This document shows, piece by piece, positions 25,101 to 37,325 of a stretch of 64,000 nt of DNA (position 1 is the stretch's first letter; each line of letters opens with the position of its first letter). The DNA is from Numida meleagris. Lineage: Eukaryota; Chordata; Aves; Galliformes; Numididae. Location: positions 60,446,433 through 60,510,432 of the forward strand of contig NC_034413.1 in NCBI RefSeq assembly GCF_002078875.1, given 5' to 3'. Position numbers and translations under genes: made by a program. The notes beneath the pieces were generated by a model. It was not told the origin of the DNA. It was given only the letters and a program-made list of their open reading frames with translations, and did not search any database.

Positions 25101-28100
25101 TGTTAAGAAATCATTTGAGGGCTTTTTGTTTGTTGGGGCTTTTTTTCCCTTTTGTTTTTAAGTTACTGTCATTTTTACAACAATTAATGGATCACAATCA
25201 ACTTTGGGATGTCTAACATAAGCCTAAATCTAGGCGGGTTTTCAAAAAAAAAAAGACAACAACAAAGGAACAAGTAAAGTAACTTTCCGTGATTAAGAGA
25301 GGCTTCATTCAGCACTGTTCTAAACTCCTCTGGGTGGATACTACCGCACCTCCACCCTCCCCAGGACTCAGAACAAACACAGGCTTGGTGAGATCCAGCC
25401 TGCGAAGAAACTGCTTTTCTAATACTCCAGAAATCGTAAATGGTATATAACAGACCCACAACTAAGTTTAATCAGTTCTGTGCTGTGAATAATGATGCCT
25501 ACAATCACACAAGTTACATGCAGAAGTGTTAGGATGGTAATGATATCGTCGCGGATCAGTTCATGTATTCCCTGGGTTGTTTTTTTTCTTATCTGACTTG
25601 GAAAAGGAGAAAAATCCTGAAAGAGTCCCTAGGATCCCCCTAGGTGTACGTGTATCATTTGGAGGTGATACTTTTGTGAATACACAGTTATATGATTTGT
25701 ATGTAAACCTGTAAAAAATACATCCTTTTTACAGTAAGCAAGGTATGGATTCCACATGTAGCACAAGTCCAACATTACCAGTATGTGACCTAACTGGGCA
25801 GCACAATTTCCCCTGATAGGCACTCTACCCTTACCATAAACCATCAGTATATGCTATCTCTTGGTTTTGAGTAAGATCTTCTGGGAGAGCAGAGAGCTGA
25901 AGGAACAAAAGCAGCGCTGCTCTACACCAGTACGCACAGGCAACTCAAGCCAGCACTTGCAAAGGGATCAACCAAGAGAAGAGAGAAACCTACTACCTGA
26001 GACTTTCAGTTTAAGCTACCATGTTCAGTCAAATCTTTGAGTTAAGCCTTGCCTCTGAGAACAATGAAGAGCTTTAAAGCAGAGAAGAAAATAGGAATAG
26101 TCATTTCTTAAAACTGCTATCCAAAGCCTTTTCGAGCTCCAGATGCTTGATCTTTTTAAGTCTAAATTATTTGAGAACAATGATAAATCAGACTATTTTC
26201 TTTCAAGAGAGTAATAAAAATTATTAGGAATTGTGCCACTGATTCTGGAAATTGGCGATTGTTTGTTATAAACTTGTCAGTTTGGGGACAGACTTGAAAA
26301 ACTTCCACAATAAAACAAGCATAAACTTTTCTGAAGTTTCTTTTTAGTCATGTACAACAAGAATTTAGAGCACAACTGCTACTTGCATGGCACAAGCTGT
26401 AAAATCCCCATCAAGACTAAAAAGGCTTTGCTCTTACAGGCTTTCTGTCTACTGAACTCTTAATGACGTTCTAGAGATACCCATACACAAAGGGTCTGGG
26501 TTATCAAAACATACACTGCATGATGACGCAGACTCACAGCACAGAGGCAGAGGATCTACACAGATCAAGGTTGTATATAGATTCATGCTACCTTTCCATA
26601 AAGAAGAGCATTTTCGCAGCATTTGCCAACTGAGGTGACACTATTTAAAACCAAAGAACCAATACTCTGCTCTTAGCTTGCCAGTGGCACAAGCCACTTT
26701 TATCTTGCTCCTCTTTTGAGATGCCTGGCTTGAAACCAAAACACTGAGGAGAACTAAGGGCAAAGCAGACGAGAACTGCCAAGCTCACACAATGCTGGCT
26801 CCCAGCTGAGGGGAAGGTGCAAAGCTTTTACACTGCAGCTACAAAAAGCCACGATGGGAACCAGACTGCAGATTAAACTTAATGCTGAACGACGTGCACA
26901 CACACACGCACAGAAAAAGAAAACAAGGATTTGCTCTTGAAGTAGGCACTAGTATCCCGCAAAAAAACAGAGGCATACATGCAGAAGGAATTTGTGCTTT
27001 CTGTTCAAAGCCCATCTCCTGCCCACACAGCTATTTCCAGAAAAAGGTGACACTTGGCTGCTGCCTCCACTTGGCTCTTTTTGTCTCTAAGAATATGAAG
27101 TTTTGCCTTCTCTACACTACTGACAACTCTGGAAGATCAGTCAGCAGAAGAGCCTTCTCCCAGCCCTCAGCTGAAGGACACACTGAATCTGAAGGCTGTT
27201 TTTCCTTCAGCTGTTGTGACAGAAGGAAACAAAGATGATGATGATGAGTATTACAGACTTTTACCAAACCCAATCTGCATCCAGTGTAGTCAAATTGGAG
27301 AAAAAACCTAATTTAAAAAACCTTCTGCATAACGACAATAGAGCACTTAATAAACTAAAAGTGAAGGAATACCAGAGGACAGCTACTGCAACAGACCTCC
27401 ACAAACACCATTACAGTCCAGGAGAGGATCTGTACATTGCATAGGATATTACATAAATTAACATTATACATTCAGTGTTTCCATGTTAGGGAAAAAAGAG
27501 ACAACTTTGAAAACTGTGGAGAAGGGAAGAAATGAAAAAGAAGGGTCAGTGTATTTTAAAAAAAAGCTAAGATTAAAACAGCTTGGAACTTTCATTTAAT
27601 TTGACACTGACTTCAATAGAAGTGTTTAAGCCAATTTCATATTCTGTATCACCAAGAGATCACAAAGCATAAACACTTGTTCATGATTCTGAACCAGCTC
27701 ATCTTCCAACCATAAGTTTAAGTGCTAGTTCTGAAGACAGCAGACACTTTTCCCCCTAAATAATAAATTGATGCAGCAGTAATAAGAAGGCAAGAAAATA
27801 TGTGACAACAGCACAGTGGCACTTCTCAGAACACCACATCCAAATACAAGCACTCATCAAGGATACTAACACAGTCCCATCAAACAGTAATAGATCCCTT
27901 GAAAAGAGACTTCTAACATGAAAAAATCGGTTGGGTTGGGGAGAAAGCGTCTTCATTATGTGTAGGTGGCCTTGTTTTCTATCCCTGTCTGCCTCAGAAA
28001 AAAATGATTTCCCAGTGATTTTGTTTTGCTTGAGAAGTAAGAAAAAAAGAACAAGCTTTGACAAAAAGCCAAATAACCAACCAGTCTTCAGGCCTTCCCA

Positions 28101-30333
28101 AACTAGCAGGCTCAGTGTTGTTGAAAAAACTTTCCTCCGACTGTCTTAGATGTAAGCCATCTCACTCAGTTAACAATAAAGAGAGAGAGCTCAGGTTTAA
28201 AGAGTTTGACTAAATACTCCTTCCCTAGAGATCATTGTTTACTGTCCTCATTTTTCTGCCATGTGATCATCTCATTCAATTCTCTTGCTGCCCTGTCTCT
28301 TCCTGAAAGCATTTGGCAGTTGTGACCTGAGCTTTGGATGGAAAAACACAGCAAACCTTTACACAACATAGAGTAAGAAAACACAAGCCCTGCTTTTGTA
28401 ATCTGTGCTCAGGTCACCATCAACCAAAAGCGCTGCTGTAAATAGGAAGACACACATGCAATTTTGTGATTAGAAATTAGTCATGAAACCAGGATAGTGC
28501 CATTAGCAGGGAGCAGCTCGAAGAGAAAGTGAAGAACACCCCATGGCATCAAAATGAGCAGGACAACCATGCAACACTTCATGCAGGTCACCAGTGAACA
28601 CGGATGATAATCAGTAACACTTTGAGAACAGACCAGGTAGAGTGGTACGACTGTAGACACACCTCAGTTACATAGAGAGACTGCTTACCCTCAGTTTTAG
28701 TGGTAGTACCATCTTTAGGCAAATTAAAAAAAAATAAGGCAAGGATTAATTGGGAAGAATTAGTAACATCAACAGAAATGGGCACTATATATTAGCTATA
28801 GAAGTATGGAAAAAATTAACACAAACAAATGGAAAAAAGTTCAACTGAGCAACAAATCAAAGCCTGATGATTCTGAAGAACAAGGTTGCAAGCTTTTCTT
28901 TCCACATGTATCTAACGTTTGTCAAACCCCATTTTCTTTGTTTGCCTCACCATTTCTCTCATGGAGACGCACAGATAACAAATGTCCCTGCTAGCTCAAA
29001 AGGAAGGAAACAAACTCCTTTAGGAGCAGCCATGCTTGCATTACTTGAAGAAACACAGACGTTTCTTGGTTTTCTCCTTCACTGTCTTAAGAGCAAGAGT
29101 AACACTGTACTCAGTTTCCTACCCTCAAGGACAAAAACAGCTTTAAGATTTTCTTCCCCCCTTTCTGGTCTTCTTCATGACATGGGATAGTGCAAAAGCA
29201 CGTTTGCCACAGAAGCCAGTACACAGTGCATCTAAAGAGTGGCTGCGTCATTAAGCTCTGAAAGCACACTCTTAAGCAATCAACTCCACGATCTGTATTA
29301 AGTGCTCACTGCAATGCATCTAAATCTTGAACTAAATATGAACAAGCAATATAAATCAGAATAAAACATGAACTTCTGAAGCAAAAACAACCAATGCATG
29401 AAAGACACTATAAAGGACTTCAGATACAGAGGAAATATATCTACAAAGTGAATCTATAAATAAGATCAAATGCACAACACTAAGGAAAAACTACGTTTCA
29501 GCTGACTCAAGGAAGGAATGAAAGCTATAGGCACAGCTCAAATCAAGACCACTGACTTTGACACCCACTAGACATCCAATTTTTCTCCCTCTTGTAAAGG
29601 TAAAAATCAATAAAAATCTCAGGAATTAGATTAGTATGCAATCTGCAGAATGAGAAATTATTATTATTATTGTTCACTGCCTTGCACTTCCTGCTTTAGA
29701 AAATTAGCAGTGTCATCTCCAGGAGAGAAAGATCAAATGCAAACTTTGTTGTAAGAAGCACTGGTGGGGACCTGACAGTGGTATACAACGGTTGGAGAGA
29801 ACAGCACGTTGCGGCTGTAATCCAGAAAGAGTCAGCAAAACTTATATCCCAACTGTGTTGTAAAATGGGAAGGCCTGCTTCTCTTTGCTTCTGCATCTTT
29901 TTGCAAAACGAAGTAATCAAACTCAACAAAGATGTACTACTCAAAGCATAGAACAATTCATGGAAAACCAGCATCAAGGAAAGAGGGAAGGAAGAGAAGG
30001 GAAAGAGTCAGAAGGACACATCAAAAGTAACACAGCACTAAGCATTTTCCTCAACAGCACCACGGAACCAGAATAAGATCTACTTTCCCCCAGAAAAAAA
30101 GGCTGAGATTATCAAAACAATTCACAAAATTGGGAAGTTGTTCCAAGTCAGTTCCTTTGCAAACTTTTTGCTTAATTCCAAAAGGCAAGAGATCACACAC
30201 TGATACCCAAGAACTGTTCGCCATCTCAGAGAAACGTTCTTCCAGTTACAGAGTTTAACACTGAAATCAAGTTATCTAGGCACTTCCTGACAGTAAAGAA
30301 AGCTGACTGCAACAGTAGAACATATAGATTTAC
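22155..30333. other. Largest complete CLASP1 intron in the window (8.2 kb)
   Basis: This is an 8,179-nt intron in the linker region. It contains poly-T near 23950-23970, a GATGAT run near 27234-27246, a short CA run near 26897-26908 and a TTATTATT run near 29658-29673. The stretch 22915-22990 resembles an old CR1-like 3' end but is too diverged to claim. No additional exon was recognised by homology to CLASP1 or CLASP2. Confidence 0.8.
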
Positions 30334-30504
30334 CTAATGATGCATATGAGCCTGGGGGCAGGGCTGCAGCAGAACTGAAGGGGGTGGATGCTCCAGAAGA
30401 CGTCACTTTGGACTTGGCACTAGCTGCTGCATTCACATCAACGTCACTGCGGGATCGCTGCAGAGATCCTGGTGTTGACACAGATTTTGTACTTACTGTA
30501 GATG
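30334..30504 (-). CDS. CLASP1: CLASP1 exon, linker (SLQRSRSDVDVNAAASAKSK)
   Basis: This 171-nt exon has acceptor CATCTGCAG and donor GTAAAT. It codes ASTVSTKSVSTPGSLQRSRS, DVDVNAAASAKSKVTSSGAS and TPFSSAAALPPGSYASL, then one base of a split Gly. SLQRSRSD and GSYASL are CLASP signatures shared by both paralogues. Phase 1-1. The exon is predicted to be disordered, with many Ser/Thr. It is followed by the longest complete intron in the window (8.2 kb). Confidence 0.95.
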
Positions 30505-31715
30505 CTGCAGATGAGAGTGGGAGACCCAGAATAAAGAAGATTAATTTTTTGAGCTGTGTGCTTCAAAGAGCATGGCAAGCAGTTTAACGTACTATTTTTA
30601 ACATTCTCTAATTGCACTGGAATACTTAAAAGGATGTCTTATCAGGGTATTGTGGGCTTCCCCACACTGACTGAAAAGATATTTCAAGAACTTCATCAGG
30701 CACTAAACCTAAATGCCAAGAAAAGGCTACCAGGCCAGCAATATAAAAAACTCAGGTAGAACATCCATCACCAGCTTGTGAGTTGCTGTCCAGAAAAGAC
30801 CCATAGGTCCTTCAACCCAGGTTCTACACTTTGCTGGAAGTCTTCCTACCTGCCTTCCAAAAGCATCTTCTCGTGAGGACCACTGTTCCCACCACTCCTC
30901 GTTGTTTACCCTCTTAAGCAAAAAAATTGTCTATTCAGCTGCAAGCATGCATGCATTTGTGGGCACAATAAAGTAGGTGCCACATCAAATTCTCCTTGGA
31001 TCCAAGGTATCAGCACATTATATGATAGGAACAGAAGGTGTCTTTGTTATGCTCTGTATTCAAATGTACTATTTAGGTTATTATATGAATTTGCTTAGGA
31101 CAGGAAGGCCTCCTGTACTTGTCAATAGAGATGTACAGCAGTATACAGACTTGGGTATATGAATGAAGAAAGCAAACATGCCTACTGAATAAGAAAGCAT
31201 TTTTCCTTATGTATTCCCTTGCCATTGCATTTAAGTTTCTTAAGAAGCAAAATCAGCAACTCATGGCCACATCTAAATATTCCATCTAATGGTAAAAATA
31301 CATTAGTCAGACAGTGCCTCCAGTAAGTGCTGAAACCATAAAAAACAAGTGAAAGTGTAAAGGTGAATGCACAACTAGACTATGTAGCTGTATATACTAG
31401 CATCAGTAGGAGTTAATGTCAGTTATTTTACAGCTAAACTTAACTTTGCTACAATTTTAAGGCTTTTTAGTCTTCCTTTAGGTGCAAACAATAACAAAAA
31501 ATACCAGCTTTTAAAGGCATCAGTGTATCAGATGCCAGTGTACAAAAAGGGGTGCACAATCCAGAGCTGCTTAAACATTACATAATAAGGTGCCATTTTT
31601 AAGGAGCAGAAACCAGAAAACTTGTCCTTTGCACACTGCAGTATCCAAAATACTCATTCTACTTCATCACAATTCCTCAGCAACATCTCACCGCATTTTC
31701 AGCTCCTATTCTCAC

Positions 31716-31765
31716 CTCTTGATGTAGTACTTCCAGTAGGACTTCTTTTGGCAGACAGTGGACGG
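31716..31765 (-). CDS. CLASP1: CLASP1 exon, linker (RPLSAKRSPTGSTTSR)
   Basis: This 50-nt exon has acceptor AACTTCTAG and donor GTGAGAAT. It finishes the split Asn, codes RPLSAKRSPTGSTTSR and ends with 1 nt. It is basic and Ser/Thr-rich. It starts in phase 2 and ends in phase 1, so it is the adaptor that puts the following six linker exons into a uniform phase 1. Confidence 0.93.
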
Positions 31766-32016
31766 CTAGAAGTTAATATAAGTATTTATTAAAACAAAAC
31801 TGGTATTTCACAGTCACCAGTAACAGTGCTACTCTGTTCCCTCAGTATATAACTGAGATAACAGGAAGTTATTGAGATTCAGGAATAGACTAACAAAGCT
31901 TATTTTTTTAAATATAAATACAGCATCATTATGAAATTCTTTACAAAAACACAAAGAAAAGACTTATGTATGTTATTTGAGCAAGAAGTGATTGTTAAGA
32001 ACACTACAGATTTAAA

Positions 32017-32415
32017 GGGTTGCATTGAAAGGCTGAGCAACCTGGGTCTGTTCAGCCTTGAGAAAAGACGACTCAGAGGGGATCTGATCAGTGTCTATAA
32101 ACATCTAAGATGTGGGAGGCAAAGGGATGAGGTCAGACTCTTTTCAGTGGTGTGTGGTGATAGGACAAGGGAAAACGGCCACAAACTGAAGCATAGGAAA
32201 TTCTGCACAAACGTGCGTAAGAACTTCACAGTGAGGATGATGGAACACTGGAACAGGCTGCCCAGACAGGTTGCGGAGTCTCCTTCTCTGAGACATTCAA
32301 GACCCGCCTGGACATCTGCCTGTGCAACCTGGTCGAGGGAGCCTGCTTTGGCAGGGGGCTGGACTCGATCTCTAGAGGTCCGTTCCAGCCCCCGCAGTTC
32401 TGTGATTCCGTGATC
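32017..32415 (+). mobile_element. CR1 LINE 3' end, opposite strand to CLASP1
   Basis: The plus strand codes a CR1-type ORF2 tail: ERLSNLGLFSLEKRRLRGDL, ISVYKHL, later VRKNFTVRMMEHWNRLPRQV. It continues through the 3' UTR (GGCTGGACTCGATCTCTAGA, GGTCCGTTCCAGCCCC) to a TTCTGTGATTCCGTGATC tail. It is 5'-truncated, as most CR1 copies are. It carries at least one frame disruption before the tail and is not functional. It lies about 250 nt from the acceptor of exon 31716-31765. Confidence 0.93.
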
Positions 32416-32704
32416 AACGTTATGGGATTGCTCATATGTCTTCAGTTGCAAATGTTTGCAGCCTAAGTTGATCATCTCTTTAAGAGAAGCAAGAATACAG
32501 ACATGCATCAGAATAATGCATTTTATTTTTATATAATGTTAGTCAGATTTTTGCCCAATCAAGTGTTGAGGCCACAGATAACCAGATGAGACAAGTAAAG
32601 CACCAAGTAGTACCCAAAGCAACTCCTGAGAATGTGAGAAAGCAATCGTGTTATCTTTGCAGTTGTTTAAACCAAGGGAGAAGTAATGATGCTGAATGAC
32701 TTAC

Positions 32705-32872
32705 TTGAGACTCTCCTGGGAGCTGGAGGAGGAGCGATCTGACTGCGGCAAGGACACAATGCTGTCAGAGTTCTTCAAATGTGACTGCAGGGCCTTCTGG
32801 TAAGAGGACTCCAAGGTGTGGTACAAATGCTCTGCCTCTCGGCTAAAGTGACTGTGAAAACCCCAGTAGCAC
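32705..32872 (-). CDS. CLASP1: CLASP1 exon, end of TOG2 and start of the Ser-rich linker
   Basis: This 168-nt exon has acceptor TGTTCCCAG and donor GTAAGTCA. It codes CYWGFHSHFSREAEHLYHTL, ESSYQKALQSHLKNSDSIVS and LPQSDRSSSSSQESL with a split Asn. The first half is the last TOG2 helix pair. The second half begins the disordered linker, with a run of Ser residues that is a likely phosphorylation substrate. The CYWGFHSHF residues are of CLASP1 type (recalled CLASP2 has TYMGLRNHF). Confidence 0.96.
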
Positions 32873-34650
32873 CTGGGAACAAGGCACAAAGCTGTTAATA
32901 TTTCCTTGTCATATTTTAGTGGTCAGTGGAGCACAGGTACAGTCAGAGCCTTTTTCAATAATGGCATTCATGGGCTGCTTAGCCCAGTCATTTCAATCAT
33001 CTACTGCCTCCATGATGCACTTAAGACATACCACTGAATAACACAATTGCTGGAAAGACAGCCCCACAGAAGACAAAGCAAACAAAAATAACAAGAGGAG
33101 AAGACACCACCTGGGGCTTTGTAAAAGCATAAGTTAGCAAAAAGGCTTTGTCACAAAGGACATTCTCATATCCCTCTAGCTGTCTACCATACATAGGAGA
33201 CAGACCCAGACTAGAACCATAACCAGAACGAAGTCAGCTTGGGACTAGCTGTTCAACATATGCTTCAAGAACAAGCCAAAAGCAGAATACATGTGCATGG
33301 GCCTGATTTGGGAAATCACCAGCAGGTGCTTTCTTCCTCAAGTTTAACAAACAGCTCTTGTACATTGCTGCAGAGAGAAATCTTTTGAAGAGCTAAGGCT
33401 GTTGACTATCTTTCAGGAAAATTAAAGAATAAGAAAGATGTTCCAATACACTTCCAATCAGTACCATGCTGAAAGCAAAAGAGCACTTGAAGGGGGAATT
33501 CCTCTCTGGTCCTCATCTCCTGGCTGATGCTAAAACACCATTCACTCATCACAAAGGAGACGAAATCTCTCAGCACTTTTCTGGGGGCAACTAAGGGGCA
33601 GTTTAAGAGCAAGACCATTAGCTCAAATGAATCAAGAATTGTTTGTATGAGACAGTCAGTCCTCAGAGAAGTCACATGCATTCTCACAGCACTAAAAGGA
33701 AACAAATTTCTGTCTTACACACAGTAACACTTAATTAAGAAAAATGGGAAAAGAGAATTAAGTTTGCTTTCTAAAGTCTTATTCCATTTTCCTTGCCGCC
33801 TTTTCAGCTTAACTAGTCACCCGCTGTGAAATCTCAGTGCATGCTGTATTTTTCCAGTGATGCAAACTTTCCCTTTCAAAAGGATTTGAACAGTCCTACT
33901 GTGAAACACCTCTGCTTATAATATAGCATTTAAATTAACAAAATGTATTGTTTAGGGATTTCTTGTTTAACAGCATCCTCTTTCTGAAGAAACACATTCC
34001 TGTTGTCTTCTGTTCAGAAGAGCATGATCCTAGTACAGGAACAACTATCCTTAGTATGAACATTGTCAAAAATGCAAGGGATCTTCAACAGAAAAAAACT
34101 AATTATATTTCCTGTAGATATACACAAAGATATTATTTCACTGTCAAAATAATTCCTTTACATAGGATAATATTTAGCAGTGTACCAGCACAGTGACTTT
34201 TGTTTCAATAACAAGAAATACCACAGAAAGAAAAGAAAACAACAACAGAAATAATAGCTTTCTTGCACTAAATAGAAGAAATTTCAGTTAAACCCAAGAT
34301 TATGAAACATCAAGAAGATAGACAAGGCTACTAGTTGGGGACACTAGACTTATAGGTTGAGCTCAAGTAAATGTTTTAACTGCTCAGACAGGAAAAAAAG
34401 ATTATAGTTATTAGAGATCAAAGTAAAATAAGCACCATTGAAAACCAATAAATAAATACGTAACTGAGCCCTATGTGCTCACTTCATATGACATCTTCTA
34501 CTACTCATTTCCTTTGAAAGGGAAGGAGTGTTAGCCTCAATTACCAGAACATTACTTGTCTGGAACACAGTCTCCAACATGTAGTACCATAACTCACAAT
34601 ATATGGATAAAGATAGGGAGGAAGAAAAGGCAACAATAGCTTCTACTTAC

Positions 34651-34728
34651 TTTCTTGCTTCTATCCTGGCTTCAGAGTCCGCATCATGAATTCCCTTCTT
34701 TATTGTTTCTGCTAACACTGATATGTGT
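34651..34728 (-). CDS. CLASP1: CLASP1 exon, TOG2 HEAT repeat F
   Basis: This 78-nt exon has acceptor CTTATTTCAG and donor GTAAGTAG. It codes HISVLAETIKKGIHDADSEA, then RIEAR and a split Lys. The DADSEAR intra-repeat loop is a TOG-family hallmark (the Asp-Ala-x-x-x-Ala-Arg pattern). The phases fit the flanking exons. Confidence 0.95.
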
Positions 34729-35417
34729 CTGAAATAAGAAGGATACATGGTCCAGCAATCCAGAAAGATGTGCTACATTTACAAATAAATAGCTGATTTG
34801 GTTTTGCCTTAGCGTCCCTGAACAAAGAGTTCCTCCCATTTCAACACTAGATATTTTGTAGCTTTATCTATTCTTTTAAGTCAGTTTTATTTCAGTCACA
34901 TTGCTGCCTACAAAAAGGCAAGCAGCATTCTTCACTGGTCTATCTTTAGTTTGTCAGTTGAAACTGCCTGGGTGTAAAAATACTCTTCTTAACCCTTATA
35001 TAGTCTTGGTCAGTCCAGGGCTAAGGAAATTGGGTCCCAATAAGTATCCGACAATTTCTTCTGCTGTTCTTTAGTCTGAACTACTCTACAAGCCTCAGAT
35101 GCTCCTGCTAGATGTGCAGCAGCCATCACCTCATCTTCTCACTGTACAGTGAGAAAGGAAAAGAAAATCTATCCAGTTCTGAGATTCATTCAGAGAGGTT
35201 TTCTAGGGCTGGCATAAGAAACAGACTCACTGAACTCCGACGCCAGAACTACATGGATGAATTGTACACATGCACACACATAGATGCTTTTCTTGCAACA
35301 AAAATATCTTTGCTAGAACTACGTGAATCTCACCTCCAAGACTAACCTTTGTACAGACCTAACCTCCAAGGCCGTAATAGGCTAGAATTAACCAAATTCC
35401 TTGTTTTCAGAGCTTAC

Positions 35418-35477
35418 CTTTCTAGGGAGTGAGTTTGCCACTCTTGCAGCAGCAGGTCTAAAAATTCAAAACAGCGC
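35418..35477 (-). CDS. CLASP1: CLASP1 exon, TOG2 HEAT repeat E
   Basis: This 60-nt exon has acceptor TTCTTCTCAG and donor GTAAGC. It completes Arg, then codes RCFEFLDLLLQEWQTHSLE and the first two bases of the next Arg. The run FEFLDLLLQEWQT is strongly conserved in both CLASP paralogues. It begins with 1 nt and ends with 2 nt of split codons, consistent with both neighbours. Confidence 0.94.
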
Positions 35478-36417
35478 CTGAGAAGAAAAAGAAGAAATGC
35501 TGAGTTCTCAAAGTTAACAGGCACACCGACTTCACCATACCTGCCTCTGCACAACAGTTATTTGTTGTTTGTTATGATGGTTCTCAGGACATTAGAACTC
35601 AGGAAGAACCACAACAGGAATATCGAGAACTCTAGAAATGCTGTCAATAAGAACTGTAAAGTAACTGGAGTCATCTCTCTACAGAGTCTCAAGAGATGGT
35701 TTGATGTAAAGCAAACCAAAAAGCTCCCTTAGATATAGGCAAAGAAGTTACAAATTAGTACCACTCTGTACTCACTAGAGTTCAAGCTTCACATCGAAAT
35801 TTCACATCTAGCTTCTTTTCAGCTTCAGTCTCTCTCATTTAAAGAAAGGAAGGCATTTGTATGCTGTCATTTTTTTCAAGGATTGTCACAAAATTCATCA
35901 ACTACAAAGACCTTTTCATTTAACTAGAGAAAAATGCATCTGTATGGCACAAGCAAAAGTCTCCCAGCAAGGCTGCCAGAGCGTACCACACTTAGATTTT
36001 AAATGCAGAGAGAGCATATATTGCCCAACTTCCAGATGACAATATCACAGAACAGCATTTCTGCTGACTGGCTCAAAGAAAATCTATCACTGCAAAGATT
36101 AGTAATGGGGAAGAGAAGCATGTCTGTGAAAAAAAATAATTAAAAAAGCTAATATGACATTGTAAGTAAGCACAGAGATTAGTTTAAAGAACATGTTTCT
36201 TTTAGAAAAACTGCTTTTTCTTCTCTGCAATGCTGTGTCTTATACCTAATAGCTGATTTTAAATTTGTTCCCAACTCATGGGGGAGGATAAGATGAATTC
36301 TCTAGTGCAGTGTCTGTAACAACTCTTTCCATGAATAAAAACAAACGATTTTTATCAGAAGTATACATGATCCCATTTACTGGTAAACAACAGCAGAACT
36401 TCAAGCTAAATGCTCAC

Positions 36418-36488
36418 CTTCTAACTGCAACAGACTTGGAGGTACAATTACTGGTTATGATGGGTATTAGTCGAGGGATGTGTGTATG
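36418..36488 (-). CDS. CLASP1: CLASP1 exon, TOG2 HEAT repeat D
   Basis: This 71-nt exon has acceptor GTTCTAG and donor GTGAGC. It codes HTHIPRLIPIITSNCTSKSV, then AVR and a split Arg. Only one conservative change from the recalled human CLASP1 sequence is visible (Val to Ile before TSN). It is too short to stand out as an open frame and was found by homology with the CLASP sequence. Confidence 0.94.
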
Positions 36489-37189
36489 CTAGAACAAAAG
36501 AAAGAACAAAAACAGGAAGAAAACTTTACAGTTCCGTGGAATGAAAAGTCATTTTCACTAGCCACCTGAGCTCTGCGCGCAAATATTTATTTTTGTTCAA
36601 CTCTTAAAAATAGAACTGCTAAATAAGGAAACACAAACAAATATGGACAGATTGTTATTAAAAATATATATTTTAGCAGTAGAAATATCTTTTAACAGAT
36701 TTTATTTTTTCTTCTGCCAAAGAGCTGAAGTCGCATCAAGAGGATCTGAACAGTCAGTGGTTACAAGTTAAGAGGTGTCAGGCTATCTGCAGCTTCCCTA
36801 GCAGAAGCCATCATTGCAACTTAACAGTTTTAGGCAGCATGTGCTGTCCCTGAGGAGTTTTACAGCACAATAAGTCTGTACTGCATGTCAGATTTAAAAC
36901 CAGTTAAAAGAAGGTTACTCATCTCTGAGGGACAGAAATACCTTACTATGTAAAGAAACATTTTTCCTATCACTTCTGCTTCTTTTTCCTACTATTAAAT
37001 GACGACTTACCTATCATCATCTATCTACACAAGGCTTCATTACATCTGGAGACAGACAAGCCTAGCACAATCAGAAGAGTACATTTGACATTTGATCTAG
37101 TTTTCATTGCAGTAACATCCGTATTTTCTTTAGAAACATCACAGCATTTGGAAATAATAAAATGTTGTTCTCTTTTGACTGATACTCAC

Positions 37190-37325
37190 TCGAATGATTA
37201 ATCTAACTGCTACAACACCAGAAGTGGCCATGACTTTGGCACTATTTGGAATTAGATTAAAAATTGTTGGCATAATGGCTTCTGCCCCATGATCAAACTT
37301 GTTTCCCAGAACGGATGATAAATGT
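37190..37325 (-). CDS. CLASP1: CLASP1 exon, TOG2 HEAT repeat C
   Basis: This 136-nt exon has acceptor TTTTTCAG and donor GTGAGTAT. After completing the split Gly it codes 45 residues: HLSSVLGNKFDHGAEAIMPT, IFNLIPNSAKVMATSGVVAV and RLIIR, ending in phase 0. Alternating hydrophobic helices typical of HEAT repeats are evident. The open frame runs on to 37139 beyond the donor, but that extension is intronic. Confidence 0.96.

Larger units (their letters stand above)
30505..32704. other. CLASP1 introns either side of the 50-nt linker exon
   Basis: These are introns of 1,211 nt (30505-31715) and 939 nt (31766-32704). The second holds the CR1 copy at 32017-32415. The first has nothing recognised. 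Confidence 0.85.
32873..37189. other. CLASP1 introns between TOG2 exons
   Basis: These are introns 32873-34650 (1,778 nt), 34729-35417 (689 nt), 35478-36417 (940 nt) and 36489-37189 (701 nt). All have GT-AG ends on the minus strand. No transposon or RNA gene is recognised; the content is A+T-rich with short homopolymer runs. Confidence 0.85.

Noticed and set aside
27234..27246. GATGAT run and nearby plus open frames
   Set aside because: It is a simple short repeat, and the open frames have no similarity.
32095..32508. A 137-codon minus-strand open frame
   Set aside because: It is antisense to the CR1 copy at 32017-32415, which codes recognisable CR1 residues on the plus strand.
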